Source: Chara braunii
Lineage: Eukaryota; Streptophyta; Charophyceae; Charales; Characeae
Direction: 5' to 3'
Length of the DNA stretch: 23,072 bases
Assembly (NCBI GenBank): GCA_003427395.1
Contig: BFEA01000032.1
Coordinates: 5,083,491-5,106,562 of the forward strand
Shown here piece after piece: positions 8,226-17,361 of this stretch (within the stretch, counting starts at the first letter, position 1; each line of letters opens with the position of its first letter). The notes under the pieces were generated by a model. It had not been told where the DNA came from. It saw only the letters and a list, made by a program, of their open reading frames with translations, and searched no databases. The translations under genes were made by a program, and so were the position numbers.

Positions 8226-9760
8226 ATGTATCAGGATGTACACTGCTTGTTGAGATTTCATAGCACGACATTGTCCATTCAGTCCTTTTCAGCACATTGC
8301 GGATCCTCGGTTATATATGAACATCGCCCTACTGGGCATGTAACAGGTGGTGAAATAAGGACATGTGGCCAAGTGGAGAACAGACGGCAGCAAATGCTAG
8401 CCCGTCTTCGCCAGTTGCGGACTGAGTTGCATGGCGCCAGTCCAGATGCTGAACAGCACGTACGCAGCCAGTTCGATCTGCGTGCTGCAGAATCCGAACT
8501 AGAGCAGGCTGAAACGGCTGTTCATATGCTGGAAGTGAGCAGTCGAGTGCAGCAAATTATTGATCGGGGCCGAATAACCCTTGACCAATACGTTGCAGAG
8601 CAGCTGGCTAAGATTGCTGGTGACATGCCCAAAGAAGAAGAACGAGGAGAGAGAAGCGAAAAGAAAGAAGAGCCAGAACTGTCTGAGAAGATAATGGAGG
8701 GAAATATCAAACGATTGGAAGATGCATTGAATGCAGAGAGGAAAAAGATGGAAGACTACCAAAGGAAGAAAAAGGAGAAAGAACAGCATGAAAGGAAAGT
8801 AGGTGAAATCAGACAGCGTTTTCACTTTGACGGAACAGAAACTGATCCTGCATCTGTATTGAATACCATGATGGCTTATCTCGCCCACCTTGAAATGAAG
8901 ATTGACAACAACACCGTCGAGCTGCAAACAATGACACGGCTTGTGAAGATAAAGAAAAAGGTGGTGATTGAGGAGGGGGGCAAGGGGAAAGAAGAGAAAG
9001 AATCCCAAGAAAAATTAATGAAGGATGCAATGAAAATAAAGCAAGTGACATCGGAGACACCCGAGACTTCCAAGAAACAATCCGAAGAACCGGCGAAGGA
9101 ACCCACTAAGACGGAACTGGCCAAAGAAGCGGAGAAACCAAAAAAGAAAGAAAAGGTAAAGATGAAATTGTCATTCACATACAACAACAAGAAAGGAGAG
9201 AACTTGTTGTTATAGATAGTTGAGATCCAGACTTATTGTAGCACCACTTCGGTCGAACCTGAGAGTCAGGTAGCCTTCTCCACATCATGCTTGGGAGAAG
9301 TGGCCAAGGGGTGGGTCCTCTCATAGGCCAACGCCGCAGGATTTTAGGACATTGGTGAGTGGGCCAAGACTTTGACACTCAAGCAGTTTCTCCAAAAAAT
9401 TAAGGAGAGATTTCTTGATAAGACGACAATCGATAAGGCTTTCGATGAACTCACCACCATTAATCAAAAGCGCTAGTCTTTTGTTGATGCATTGTCTCGT
9501 AAGGTGGATCGTCTATTGCAGGTACCTGGTCTCAATCTGCAGGACAACCAGGTTCTATATATCTACTCGCGTGCATTGCCTAAGCCGATTCGCTGACAGG
9601 TCGTGGCCGATGCGAAGTCAAGTATAACTATAGGCAATTTTGTGATCTTGCTCTTCAGCGCGAACAAATGACGGCACAGGTAAAAGGAACCTATGCGTCA
9701 GTGGTAAGAAATGGTCCGGTTGGTGGGTATGGGAAGCGTGTCCTGTGGCGGCAGAAGTGA
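8226..9760 (+). pseudogene. Ty3/gypsy gag, degenerate
   Basis: A single gag reading can be followed for about 500 codons. The first 329 codons (8226-9215) are open. They encode a charged, Lys/Glu-rich, probably coiled-coil N-terminal part with a long E/K tail ending near KKEKVKMKLSF. The same frame continues past TAG at 9213 into a retrotransposon gag (capsid-type) domain, recognisable from EVAKGWVLS, ANAAGF, DIGEWAKTLTLKQFL, KERFLDKTT, DRLLQVPGLNL and YIYSRALP. It is broken by TAG at 9324, 9345 and 9474 and TGA at 9594. Near 9622 a base is lost and homology moves one frame (YNYRQF, LALQREQMTAQVKGTYASVV), ending at TGA 9758-9760. No CCHC knuckle is seen. Gag would form the particle that packages element RNA. 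The true start is uncertain; 8226 is the first ATG of the frame. Protease and reverse transcriptase do not follow: AT-rich unrelated DNA begins by about 9806. Confidence 0.8.
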
Positions 9761-9807
9761 CCGGATCACATGCTCTTTGTCTTTGACGACGACACTATGG
9801 AGGATCA

Positions 9808-9895
9808 CAAAAAAAACACCAATTCGTAGAAATATGGCAGTTTCGATGAAAAATCCGCCAAAAAAGCATATTTCCCTGAATTGGTGTTTTTTTTG
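9808..9895. repeat. Foldback with 29-bp arms
   Basis: Arms at 9808-9836 and 9867-9895 pair almost perfectly (CAAAAAAAACACCAATTC against GAATTGGTGTTTTTTTTG, then a 3-4 base mismatch, then AAATATG/CATATTT), with a 30-base loop. It starts right where gag homology ends, so it may mark the edge of an insertion or a small foldback element. Confidence 0.8.
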
Positions 9896-10340
9896 TTTGT
9901 TGTTTTTTTGTGTGATATGTATGTGCTTCAGGGTTATCTGTATTCAGTTTCGATGCATTTGGACCGCCAACAAAAAAGTTGGCAAAAACACCGAATTCGA
10001 AAAACAAATTGGCGAACACCGAAAGTTACTCCGAACAGGGTTTTATAGTGCTTCTTAGTTTTTTTTTCCGTTTTTTTTGCCTGTTTGTTTTTTTTATGTT
10101 TGTATGACGAGCATGCATTGTTTGTTCGCAAATTTTTTGACGACATTGCCTGTGGTGGTGCGGCAAAAAACCCCGAATTTTTGGTCTTCCATTAACCATC
10201 TCTCGCCATCCACAGTGGAGACCAGAGGAGCAAAGTCCAGATAAGCGCAGCTTAGAAATTACAACAAATTATCATATTAAACAGTTTCAGAGTTCCAGCC
10301 ACCAGCGCAGAGTTCAACAACCCATATCAAGCATCCTCAT
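9896..10340. other. AT-rich intergenic DNA
   Basis: Poly-T and TTTG-rich sequence with repeated ACACCGAA-type words (ACACCGAATTCG near 9989, ACACCGAAAG near 10016). No gene is seen. The last part, from about 10200, may be the downstream part of the minus-strand LTR-like region. Confidence 0.45.
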
Positions 10341-10352
10341 TCAAGGTAGGTG

Positions 10353-10356
<4 letters not shown>

Positions 10357-10403
<47 letters not shown>
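10357..10403. repeat. (TG)n microsatellite
   Basis: An uninterrupted TG tract of 47 bases. Confidence 0.95.
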
Positions 10404-10404
<1 letters not shown>

Positions 10405-10612
10405 TACTAGAAGATCTTGACTCTGAATACATCCGCTACTACTCAGCTCTACCTCCTACTACTAGCTGCGGCTATGGCCGCCCTCCTTCCTCAGCGCAGC
10501 GCTGCCCCGCCAGGGATCTAGCGCTAGCTACTCGCAGATAGCGCACAAGCGCCAGCAGCACTTCCACACTTCTTGCGAATGAGCAATCTGTCTGAAATGT
10601 GGCTGGCCAGTC

Positions 10613-10620
10613 CTTATATT
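10613..10620 (-). promoter_or_regulatory. TATA box of minus-strand LTR-like region
   Basis: On the minus strand the sequence reads AATATAAGGACTGGCCAG. The seven-unit repeat array lies about 150-290 bp upstream in that orientation. Confidence 0.5.
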
Positions 10621-10768
10621 AACTTGGACTGAGCCTTGACTACTCCTACCCTCTGCTTCTCTTGGCCTGACTTGGTCCTGATACCAGCTGCCTGCGGCCT
10701 GTTTGCTTCAGAATGTTGAGGTCCGGTACCTTCCTGGGTTTTCCTTGGTGTGCTGCTGCTTTTAGGTC

Positions 10769-10908
10769 TGTGGAGCGTGACTCTTGACTGTGAGTCGTGA
10801 CCCTTGCCTGTGGGATATGACCTTTGGCTGTGAGACACGACCTTTAACTATGGGACATGACTTCTGCCTATGGAATGTGACTTTTGCCTCTTGGATGTGA
10901 CTGTTGAC
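10769..10908 (-). repeat. 20-bp tandem repeat, seven units
   Basis: Seven units of exactly 20 bp begin every 20 bases from 10769. The plus-strand consensus is about TGTGGGAYRTGACYTTTGCC, with the TGAC (or CGAC) core conserved in every unit. Position relative to the TATA box suggests a U3 enhancer array. Confidence 0.9.
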
Positions 10909-11262
10909 CGGGTACCTGTCAGACTTGACCTCTGGGGTACCCGACAGAACCTTTCTGAAACTGACCGACCTGGCCCCTCTCGGCCTGGGAATTTTTACCC
11001 TGAGATTCGAATTTGGGGTCTGCATCGTGGAATGCCTTTCATATACGTGTACCCAGTCACACAGGCCCTTGGTTGGGGAGCCCCAAAATATACTTATGCC
11101 CAGAAACCGGGCAGGCAAAATTGGGTGTGCAGTGTGCACATAATTTGCCCAGGTATGGGCATAATCTGAGCATTCCGGTAGTTGGGTATATCTACAATTT
11201 GGCAGTACCAACCTTGGCCCGCCTTGGTCCTCGGGCATGCAACTAATTTGGAATGACCAATT
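10909..11262. other. Intergenic, possible upstream part of minus-strand repeat
   Basis: No gene is seen. Overlapping open frames on both strands show no recognised domain. Confidence 0.35.
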
Positions 11263-11308
11263 ACCGGGTACAGATGGACGTTGGGCACTGGGACTGGGTA
11301 TAGTGGGT
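11263..11308 (-). repeat. Dispersed repeat, reverse copy
   Basis: This is the reverse-complement partner of 2102-2150, sharing CACTATACCCAGTCCCAG and GCCCAAC when read on the minus strand. Confidence 0.65.
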
Positions 11309-11473
11309 ATTCCCATATTTTAATGGGCCACAGATGCAATTTTCCCTTTAAAAACGTCTATTTTGACTGAAATTGCCATTTCAACTCGAGCCATGAGCAC
11401 AGTGCCAATCAGTGCTTTTTAGCCTTTTCCAACTCAAAACCCACCATTGTTTCTTGTTGTTGTTGTTTTTTTT

Positions 11474-11588
11474 NNNNNNNNNNNNNNNNNNNNNNNNNNN
11501 NNNNNNNNNNNNNNNNNNNNNNNNNNNNNNNNNNNNNNNNNNNNNNNNNNNNNNNNNNNNNNNNNNNNNNNNNNNNNNNNNNNNNNNN
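11474..11588. other. Assembly gap (115 N)
   Basis: A run of N. It follows a poly-T/TTG-rich stretch, so the join may hide a longer repeat. Confidence 0.99.
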
Positions 11589-12125
11589 TCCTACCTCAGT
11601 GTGGCCAGCACTCAGGACCATCACCCTACCAGTATCGAGGGCAACTTGGACCAGACAGCAGTGACAAGCACCAAGGCTGGGCCGACCTCCCAGCCCTTGT
11701 GGAAGCGAAAGTGGACGAACCTTGCCATACGGGAACTTCGGACGCCAGGCTCATGCAATCTTCTACAGGCCAAATTCAGAGAGTCTACCCAGCAGGATTA
11801 CCTAAGCAAGGCAGGCCAGAGCCCGCGGACACATCCTACCGTCCTTCCCCTAGCTTACCCAAGGCTAGGCGAAACTCAGACTAGCCGGAGAGACTTATAT
11901 CCCTACCCTGCCCTAGAGCTAAGCCATGCGTGAGTAGAACCCGTCATATACCTGATAGACCCCCCCAGCCCAGTATCGTAGTTGTGTGTATGTGTGTGTG
12001 CCCAGAGGCTATGTATGTTTGTATGAGCCCATAGGGCTACCTTGCCATTACGCCCTTTCTTGGTAAAAAAGAGGCAAAACTCGTCAGAAATCATTGTGCA
12101 TAGCTTTCATTTTGAATTTGAATTG
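11589..12125. other. Intergenic, no gene recognised
   Basis: A plus-strand frame stays open from the gap to 11884, rich in Pro, Ser and Gln and without a recognised domain. It may be the tail of a retroelement polyprotein, but nothing confirms this. Confidence 0.35.
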
Positions 12126-12127
12126 AG

Positions 12128-12350
12128 ATGCTCGGCGTGGAGGGGGGTGGTCACAAGATGCTATACAGCCAAGCAAGGGGCAGAGGGGAACATCGGGGAG
12201 GAGAAAAGGGCGGGGGGTCGGGGGGCGGCATTGGAAGATGCTTCACGAGCAACTGGGATGGTGGGCGAGTGTTAAGGGGGTCGCACGGTGACGCTTCGCA
12301 CACGTTGGGTAGGAGAGGGAGTGCGGAAGGGGGTCATGAGATGCTTTTCG
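12128..12350 (+). repeat. Degenerate G-rich repeats
   Basis: The motif GGGGTCACAAGATGCT and variants (GGAAGATGCTTCACG, GGTCGCACGGTGACGCTTC, GGGGTCATGAGATGCTTTTC) recur about every 55-95 bases at roughly 12147, 12233, 12279 and 12332. Confidence 0.5.
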
Positions 12351-12497
12351 GGCACATGTACTCTGTGTTTATGGCTCGATCAGTTGACCACAGAAGGGCA
12401 AGCTACAGCCACTATTTCCAGAGAAAGCACTTGCAGCCCTTTGTTTTCTTCCAGCTGTGATGTCGTCTCCTTCTTCTGCCGGCCCAATAGAGCTCAG

Positions 12498-12599
12498 AAA
12501 GTTCACTGGGACATCCGTCAAAATTGCAACGATACAGAGAAGATTAGCATGACCCCCTGCGCAAGGATAAGACACAGACATTCAGGATAACCTTAGACA
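12498..12599 (+). ncRNA. U6 snRNA-like sequence, probably a pseudogene
   Basis: The block at 12508-12566 reads GGGACATCCG, then AAAATTGCAACG, then GATACAGAGAAGATTAGCAT, then GACCCCCTGCGCAAGGAT. This matches U6 including the ACAGAGA box that pairs with the 5' splice site and the AGC triad. Departures from the plant U6 I know include an extra C before TGCGC, an altered GATGAC stretch (GATAAGAC), a degenerate 3' end, and a 5' stem that no longer reads GTCCCTTCGGGG. I see no TATA or plant upstream sequence element at the usual place, and no terminal T run follows, so Pol III expression is unlikely. A retrotransposed or decayed copy fits best; a divergent functional variant is the alternative. Ends are approximate. 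Confidence 0.8.
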
Positions 12600-12786
12600 T
12601 CATCCGTGTGAAAATCTGAGGGGGAAAAAAATACGCTGTAGAATTGCAGAAGAGACATTATCACATTCCTTACCATAAGTACAAATAAAAACAGACAGGT
12701 AAAGCCAGTGCGGCTACCCCCGCACGAATGGGGAAACAGAGGAACATATCGGTACGATACGGGTCTAAATGTTCTCTCTCTGTGTC

Positions 12787-12790
<4 letters not shown>

Positions 12791-12839
<49 letters not shown>
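12791..12839. repeat. (TC)n microsatellite
   Basis: An uninterrupted TC tract of 49 bases. Confidence 0.95.
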
Positions 12840-12843
<4 letters not shown>

Positions 12844-12852
12844 TTTTTTGGC

Positions 12853-13410
12853 GTAAGCAGCTTCTGTGGGCTCAACCCACGATAGTCTTGAGTGAGATCC
12901 AACGACAATTAGAAAGGGGAGAGATCGAGAGGAGGGGAGATGAAAAAGGCAGAGCTCGCAATCTGAGGATGGGGGAAGATTGCCATGGGAAAAGCAGGCG
13001 GGGGAGCATGTCAAGAGATGGGAGAGAGGGAGGCGGGGTGGGGAGGGCGGTGGGATAAGGAAAGATTTTGAAAAGGGGGGGGTGCGATTTGAACATGGGG
13101 TAGAGAGGAAGATCGCAAGAGGAGGAGGAAGAAGAGCAGAAGAAGGAGAATATGGAGGAGTTGCTTCTGTGTTTTCACTAACTTCTGCTGACTCTGATCT
13201 AAGTCTTTCAGGCCGCTAAGACGATCGAATGGCCAGCAAAACTTGTCATAAGCTGCTCGTGTGCGCTCAACCCATCAGGGCAGGGGGAGGTCGTGATGGG
13301 GGAAGAAGGATGGGAAAGGCAGGCAGGGAGGTATACCAGGACAGGATGGGACGGGGCTGTGGAGCGGGGGGGGGTGTGGACCAGAACATGGGGGCAGGGG
13401 AAGATAACAT
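12853..13410 (+). repeat. Two diverged direct copies, purine-rich
   Basis: Blocks of 12853-13135 recur in order at 13248-13410: a GTAAGC.GCT/ATAAGCTGCT start, GCTCAACCCA (12870 and 13266), TGGGGGAAGA with GGGAAAAGCAGGC versus GGGAAAGGCAGGC, and GGGGGTG...GAACATGGGG. Similarity is patchy and partly driven by purine richness. Confidence 0.5.
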
Positions 13411-13513
13411 AAGGAGGAGAAGATCACGGTCTATTCTTTTCCTTTATGGAAGAAAAAAAAATATACATGGCATCGAGTGCCATGGAGAAGTACCTCTCGG
13501 ATTCGTCTGAGGC

Positions 13514-13671
13514 TTAAACCACCAGTACTTGGCCCAGCTATCGGCCGCGGGAAAAAATAGAGTAGAAACGTTTCTAGTCGGATGAATTTGGGCGCTCCCG
13601 TAGTGGCCCCTACGTTTCCTAAAATCGTGGCGCGTTAACGGGCACGATTTTTGGAACTACTGGTGGTTTAA
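13514..13671. mobile_element. 158-bp MITE-like inverted-repeat element
   Basis: Perfect 14-bp terminal inverted repeats, TTAAACCACCAGTA at 13514-13527 and its complement at 13658-13671, enclose further hairpins: AAAATCGTG/CACGATTTT (13621-13651) and a 12-bp palindrome AGAAACGTTTCT near 13565-13576. No coding capacity. No clear target-site duplication flanks it, though TTAA at the ends could be a TTAA-type target. A structured RNA is the alternative reading. Confidence 0.6.
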
Positions 13672-14074
13672 AGGATACGACGCCATCCTTTCAGTCCTCA
13701 ATGCTCAGCTTGTGATGAAGATACACTTGGCCATACGGATGATGGGAGCAAAAAAAAAAAAGAGATGAGGAGGAGAGTATGGAGATCAATTAAGGTGTTT
13801 CTTTCTCTCAATGTTCATCAGTTCTCTCTCTCTCTCGCACACACCCGTGCATGCGCGTACAATTGTCGACGGATTAGTGATTAGATCGATTCACCACCCT
13901 GTCGTTTCTTTCTTTGCTTTTGGACTCTAACGCGTACGCTCTCTCTCCTTCTTTCTCTTGCGTGAGCATGGGCGCAATCGGCTGAAGACATTGCAGATCG
14001 GCGACGTTCCTTGTATTCAGAGTAGTAGCGGATGTATTCAGAGTCAAGATCTTCAAGTAGAGAGAGGAGGAGAA

Positions 14075-14078
<4 letters not shown>
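13672..14078. other. Intergenic, no gene seen
   Basis: Contains short CT/CA runs near 13826-13850 and no recognised gene. Confidence 0.4.

Positions 14079-14109
<31 letters not shown>
14079..14109. repeat. (CT)n microsatellite
   Basis: A 31-base CT tract. Confidence 0.95.
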
Positions 14110-14112
<3 letters not shown>

Positions 14113-14173
14113 CTTTCTGTTTCCTTTCATCTCCTCTCTTCTCTCGTCTCTTCTCTGCCCTGCCGAGAGTACC

Positions 14174-14213
14174 TGCAGGTACAGGGACTGGAGTGCAGGT
14201 ACAGGGACTGGAG
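14174..14213 (+). repeat. 20-bp perfect tandem duplication
   Basis: TGCAGGTACAGGGACTGGAG occurs twice head to tail. Confidence 0.95.
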
Positions 14214-14343
14214 GCCGAGAGGCAAGTGTACATCATTTGGTGCAATCGGTAGCTTGGGTCATTCACGAGGCAGAGGATTGATTTAGATATATGCATATGG
14301 ATATATACAAATATCTTCTTTTTTTCTCTCTATTTTTTTGTTT

Positions 14344-14381
14344 GTATTTTATTTAAATTGTTTTGTATTTTATTTAAATTG
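14344..14381 (+). repeat. 21-bp AT-rich tandem duplication
   Basis: GTATTTTATTTAAATTG recurs with a period of 21 bases. Confidence 0.9.
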
Positions 14382-14399
14382 TATTCAATCAATTATTTT

Positions 14400-14918
14400 A
14401 TTGAAAGTTCATTAGAGATCTCGGTTGAAGGAGGAGTGGAGGGTGATGGGAAGACCTCCATGGCCAGGGAGTAGGTGAGAAGAGGGTGAGTCCCTAGCTA
14501 TGGAGGGACAAGTAGTGGATGCCCAACTCGGGCTATGGACAGGAGGAGAGTAGTTACTTTAGGTGATAGGAGAAGACCAAGAGAGACAGAGAAAGACTTC
14601 CCTTCAGCTGTGGTGGACCTTCAGCTTTCACTTACCTCGTTGCAAATGCATCAAGAAGTCCCGAGAAGGGGTTGTGGTTGCACCTAGACTTCAGCAGAAA
14701 GAAGAAATAGGACGATTGTGGCCAGATACATCTCTTACTATGGACAATGACGGATTTGTCCACCCACATTCAATGTTACTAAGGGGTCCTCCTCCAGAGA
14801 TCTCCTTCCTATCAACCAGCCAGAAAAATGGAAATGAAAAAAAAAAGAAAGAAAGAATAAATAAGCTTCATCGCAATTGCAATCACGATTAGACCGGGAC
14901 AATCGTTATTGGGCTCTC
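14400..14918. other. Intergenic, no gene recognised
   Basis: A plus-strand frame of 109 codons (14563-14892) has no recognised domain and ends in Lys-rich sequence. I do not call it a gene. Confidence 0.4.
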
Positions 14919-15540
14919 TGAGACGTATCTGACCGCATTGATGGCCAGATTCATTCGAGAGAACCCTAGGTTGAAGAATGCCCCTACATCAACCGGATGG
15001 AATCCAAGATCCGTAACCGTCTGGGACGTAGCGGATCTCATTCACAGCCAGATTCATTCCAGAAAACCCTAGTTGAAGTATGCCCCCACATTCACTGGCT
15101 GGAAGCCAAAATCCGTACTTTCAAAAAAATAAATAAATAAAAAATCCAAGATCCGTAACCGTCTGGGACGTAGCGGATCTCATTCACAGCCAGATTCATT
15201 CCAGAAATCCCTAGTTGAAGTATGCCCCCACATTCACTGGCTGGAAGCCAAAATCCGTACTTTCAAAAAAATAAATAAATAAAAAANCNAANNTTCATTT
15301 AACCAAAAAATCCAAGATCCGTAAACATCTGGGACGTAGCTGATCTCATTAACGGCCAGATTCATTCCAGAAAACCCTAGTTGAAGTATGCCCCTACATT
15401 CACTTGCTGGAATCCAAGATCCGTAACCGTTACGCGTGCAAATGTCATCAAGGTTGACGACGAACTCAGAATTCCACTTTTCTGAGTGCATCTGATCGCC
15501 ATTGAGGCCAGATTCAAACGAAAAAATCCTAGTTCGGCTC
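14919..15540 (+). repeat. Satellite-like tandem repeat, ~142-bp unit with A-rich tail
   Basis: Units begin with AATCCAAGATCCGTAAC at 15001, 15143, 15309 and 15411. The first two full units are almost identical (one difference noticed). A unit has a ~102-bp body (GATCTCATT, CAGATTCATTCCAGAAA, CCCTAGTTGAAGTATGCCCC, ATTCACTGGCTGG) and a ~40-bp tail ending in AAATAAATAAATAAAAA. The tail is absent before the 15411 unit and from the older copy at 14919-15000. Partial units also lie after 15480. N bases at about 15287-15294 sit inside the third tail. Confidence 0.9.
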
Positions 15541-15858
15541 TGCGCTCGGGCGCAGCACGGCCACAAAGATCGCAAGAGGCAGAAAGCTCCGGGCAGTCAG
15601 ACAAGACAGGTATTGAAAAAAAAAAAAAAAAGTAAAAAAGAATCAATAGCATCGGCGAGGAGTCCCTACTGGCTGTAGATCTTCGTCATCTACGGACCTT
15701 GTTGTCTCCTTTTTCTTCTCTTTTTTTTTTTCCTTGGGAAACGTCTCCTCCTTTTTTTTCTTTTTCTTCTTCTTTTTTTTTTGGGAATCCGTCAAAAAAA
15801 AAAAAGAAACGAAAAAAGATCTCTTCATCCGCACAAGAGGGACAGAACAGCTGGATAC

Positions 15859-15997
15859 GGTCTTCCCCTACACCCTCATCATTGTAATGTCCATCCGCCA
15901 ACATTTTGAACGCATCTGGACAAATTTGAGTCCAGATGCATTCAAAATGTTGGCGGATGACGAGTATGAGGGTGCATTGTGTTCGGGAGGATGAGGG
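15859..15997. mobile_element. MITE-like element A with long central hairpin
   Basis: A 30-bp inverted repeat with one mismatch pairs 15892-15921 with 15930-15959 (CATCCGCCAACATTTTGAA against TTCAAAATGTTGGCGGATG), with an 8-base loop. Outer arms continue as CACCCTCAT (15871) and ATGAGGGTG (15966). The right end, GGGTGCATTGTGTTCGGGAG, is shared with element B at 17362-17462, so both are probably members of one family. Confidence 0.65.
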
Positions 15998-15999
15998 TA

Positions 16000-16410
16000 G
16001 CAGCCTACCTAGTAGCGATACATTTCGGAGATTTTCTTTCTTTTTTCGAGCCTTTTCTCCTCCCCTCTCTCATCTCCTTCCGCGCTTTTTTTCTTTTCTT
16101 TTCTTTTTTGAGGTCAACCCTTCACCCTAAATGGTTAGTCCGATGATAATACCTCAAGGCCATCGCCCTTTTTTTTTTTTTTTTTTTAATCTCATTAATT
16201 GGACTGGAAATCTCCCTTCCGCGGGCCTCAGCAACTGCTCCCATTCTCCTTCCCTGTCTGGGAGGTGCATTTCCCCACCACCTTTGATCCCGTTGTGCGC
16301 ACTACGTGACTAGGAAGGGAGTTTTTCTCTCCCTCTCCCCCGCATTCATCTTTCGTCATTTCTCTCCTGTTTCTTTCTTTCTCCTCCTCCTCTTCTTTTT
16401 GTTCAATTTC
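16000..16410. other. Pyrimidine-rich intergenic DNA
   Basis: Poly-T and CTTTT runs, including T tracts near 16087 and 16170. Open frames here are Ser/Phe-rich products of composition. No gene is seen. Confidence 0.5.
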
Positions 16411-16413
16411 AAT

Positions 16414-16451
16414 TCTTCTTCTTCTTCTTCTTCATCATCATCATCATCATC
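16414..16451. repeat. Compound (TTC)n(ATC)n microsatellite
   Basis: A run of CTT/TTC triplets passes into a run of CAT/ATC triplets. Confidence 0.9.
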
Positions 16452-16765
16452 AGATGGTCAGGAAAGCTGGTGGTGCCCGCAAGGCGATCTTGGGAGAAGC
16501 CCCGTGAAGAGTGCCAGGAGCGCAGCACGGCCGAAAGGGGTGGGGGAATTGGCACGTTTCGACTCAGAACTGTGTCTATCTGTTGATGCAGGTGCGAGAA
16601 GCAGTCCATGGCCACTGTTTTATCACTTCTTTTCTTCTTCTTCATCTTCTTCTTGTTCTTTCATGTGGGGAGGAACGCAAATCTATATATATCGGGTTCG
16701 TAATGTATCGGTATTCTTCTTCTTTTTCTTTCTGGGCCCAGAGTTCACTAGTCTTCTTTCTCGTT

Positions 16766-16767
<2 letters not shown>

Positions 16768-16803
<36 letters not shown>
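16768..16803. repeat. Poly-T tract, 36 bases
   Basis: An uninterrupted run of T. It could be the reverse complement of a retroposon poly-A tail, but no body is recognised on either side. Confidence 0.9.
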
Positions 16804-16966
16804 CTGGCATCACTCTGCAATCAACGATAGGACGCGGTGCAAACACAAGGGCGTAACGCAGGCAAAGAAAAGTGATAGAGAGAAAAATAGACACAACAAG
16901 AAACGAGAGAGGGAGGCGGGAAAGAGACAGACATTGTGAGAAACAGAGTGAGAAACATTTGTTCGA

Positions 16967-17070
16967 GTTGAAATTCATGGTGTTGATCTGGCGCCTTCAC
17001 CTACGCAACATGGAACTTACCAGTTGAAATTGATGGTGATGATCCGGCGCCTTCACCTACGCAACATGCA
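16967..17070. repeat. 56-bp tandem duplication
   Basis: GTTGAAATTCATGG...GGCGCCTTCACCTACGCAAC at 16967 recurs at 17023 with a few substitutions. It abuts the CACGTCA-rich stretch that follows. Confidence 0.9.
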
Positions 17071-17275
17071 ACGTCAGCCTGTTTCTCTTGTCCTACGTCA
17101 GCCTTCTTCTCCTGGGCCACGTCAGCCCGCTTCTCCTCTGTCACGCCGCCTTCTGTGTGCTCGCCACGCTCACGTGCCATGTACCTGAGCGCAACTGCCT
17201 GACAACCTGCCACGTCACATTGCTTTCCACATCACTCTACTCTGCACGTCACCATACTCTCCACGTCGCCTGCCA
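17071..17275 (-). repeat. Minus-strand TGACGTGG-type motif cluster
   Basis: CACGTCA or ACGTCAGC recurs about every 25-40 bases; GCCACGTCAG at 17116-17125 is the exact complement of the plus-strand decamer at 4322-4713. A near copy, GCCACGTCAC, is at 17209-17218. Composition and motif suggest a related element in reverse orientation. The open minus-strand frame here (ADV repeats) is a by-product of the repeat. Confidence 0.6.
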
Positions 17276-17361
17276 AGCTGACTCTCCCTCAACGAGCTGC
17301 GGAGTGCCATATCCATGCATGCTCCTCTGGCCAGGCATGCCATTCCCATACACGGGCAGCA

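Larger units (their letters stand above)
10404..10908 (-). mobile_element. Minus-strand LTR-like promoter region
   Basis: Read on the minus strand, a TATA box (complement of 10613-10620) is followed by GGACTGGCCAG, the same core as the plus-strand LTR at 7359. Downstream lies a GCGCTAGC- and AGTAGTAG-rich stretch resembling 7490-7570, and upstream lie seven 20-bp repeats (10769-10908). The overall plan (upstream repeats, TATA, GCGCTAG block, dinucleotide tract) matches the other LTR, though most bases do not align. The ends are not identified and no coding part is attached, so this is probably a solo or truncated LTR. Confidence 0.5.

Noticed and set aside
15892-15959. miRNA precursor
   Set aside because: The near-perfect 30-bp hairpin is better explained as part of a MITE-like inverted repeat; small-RNA reads would be needed to support a miRNA.
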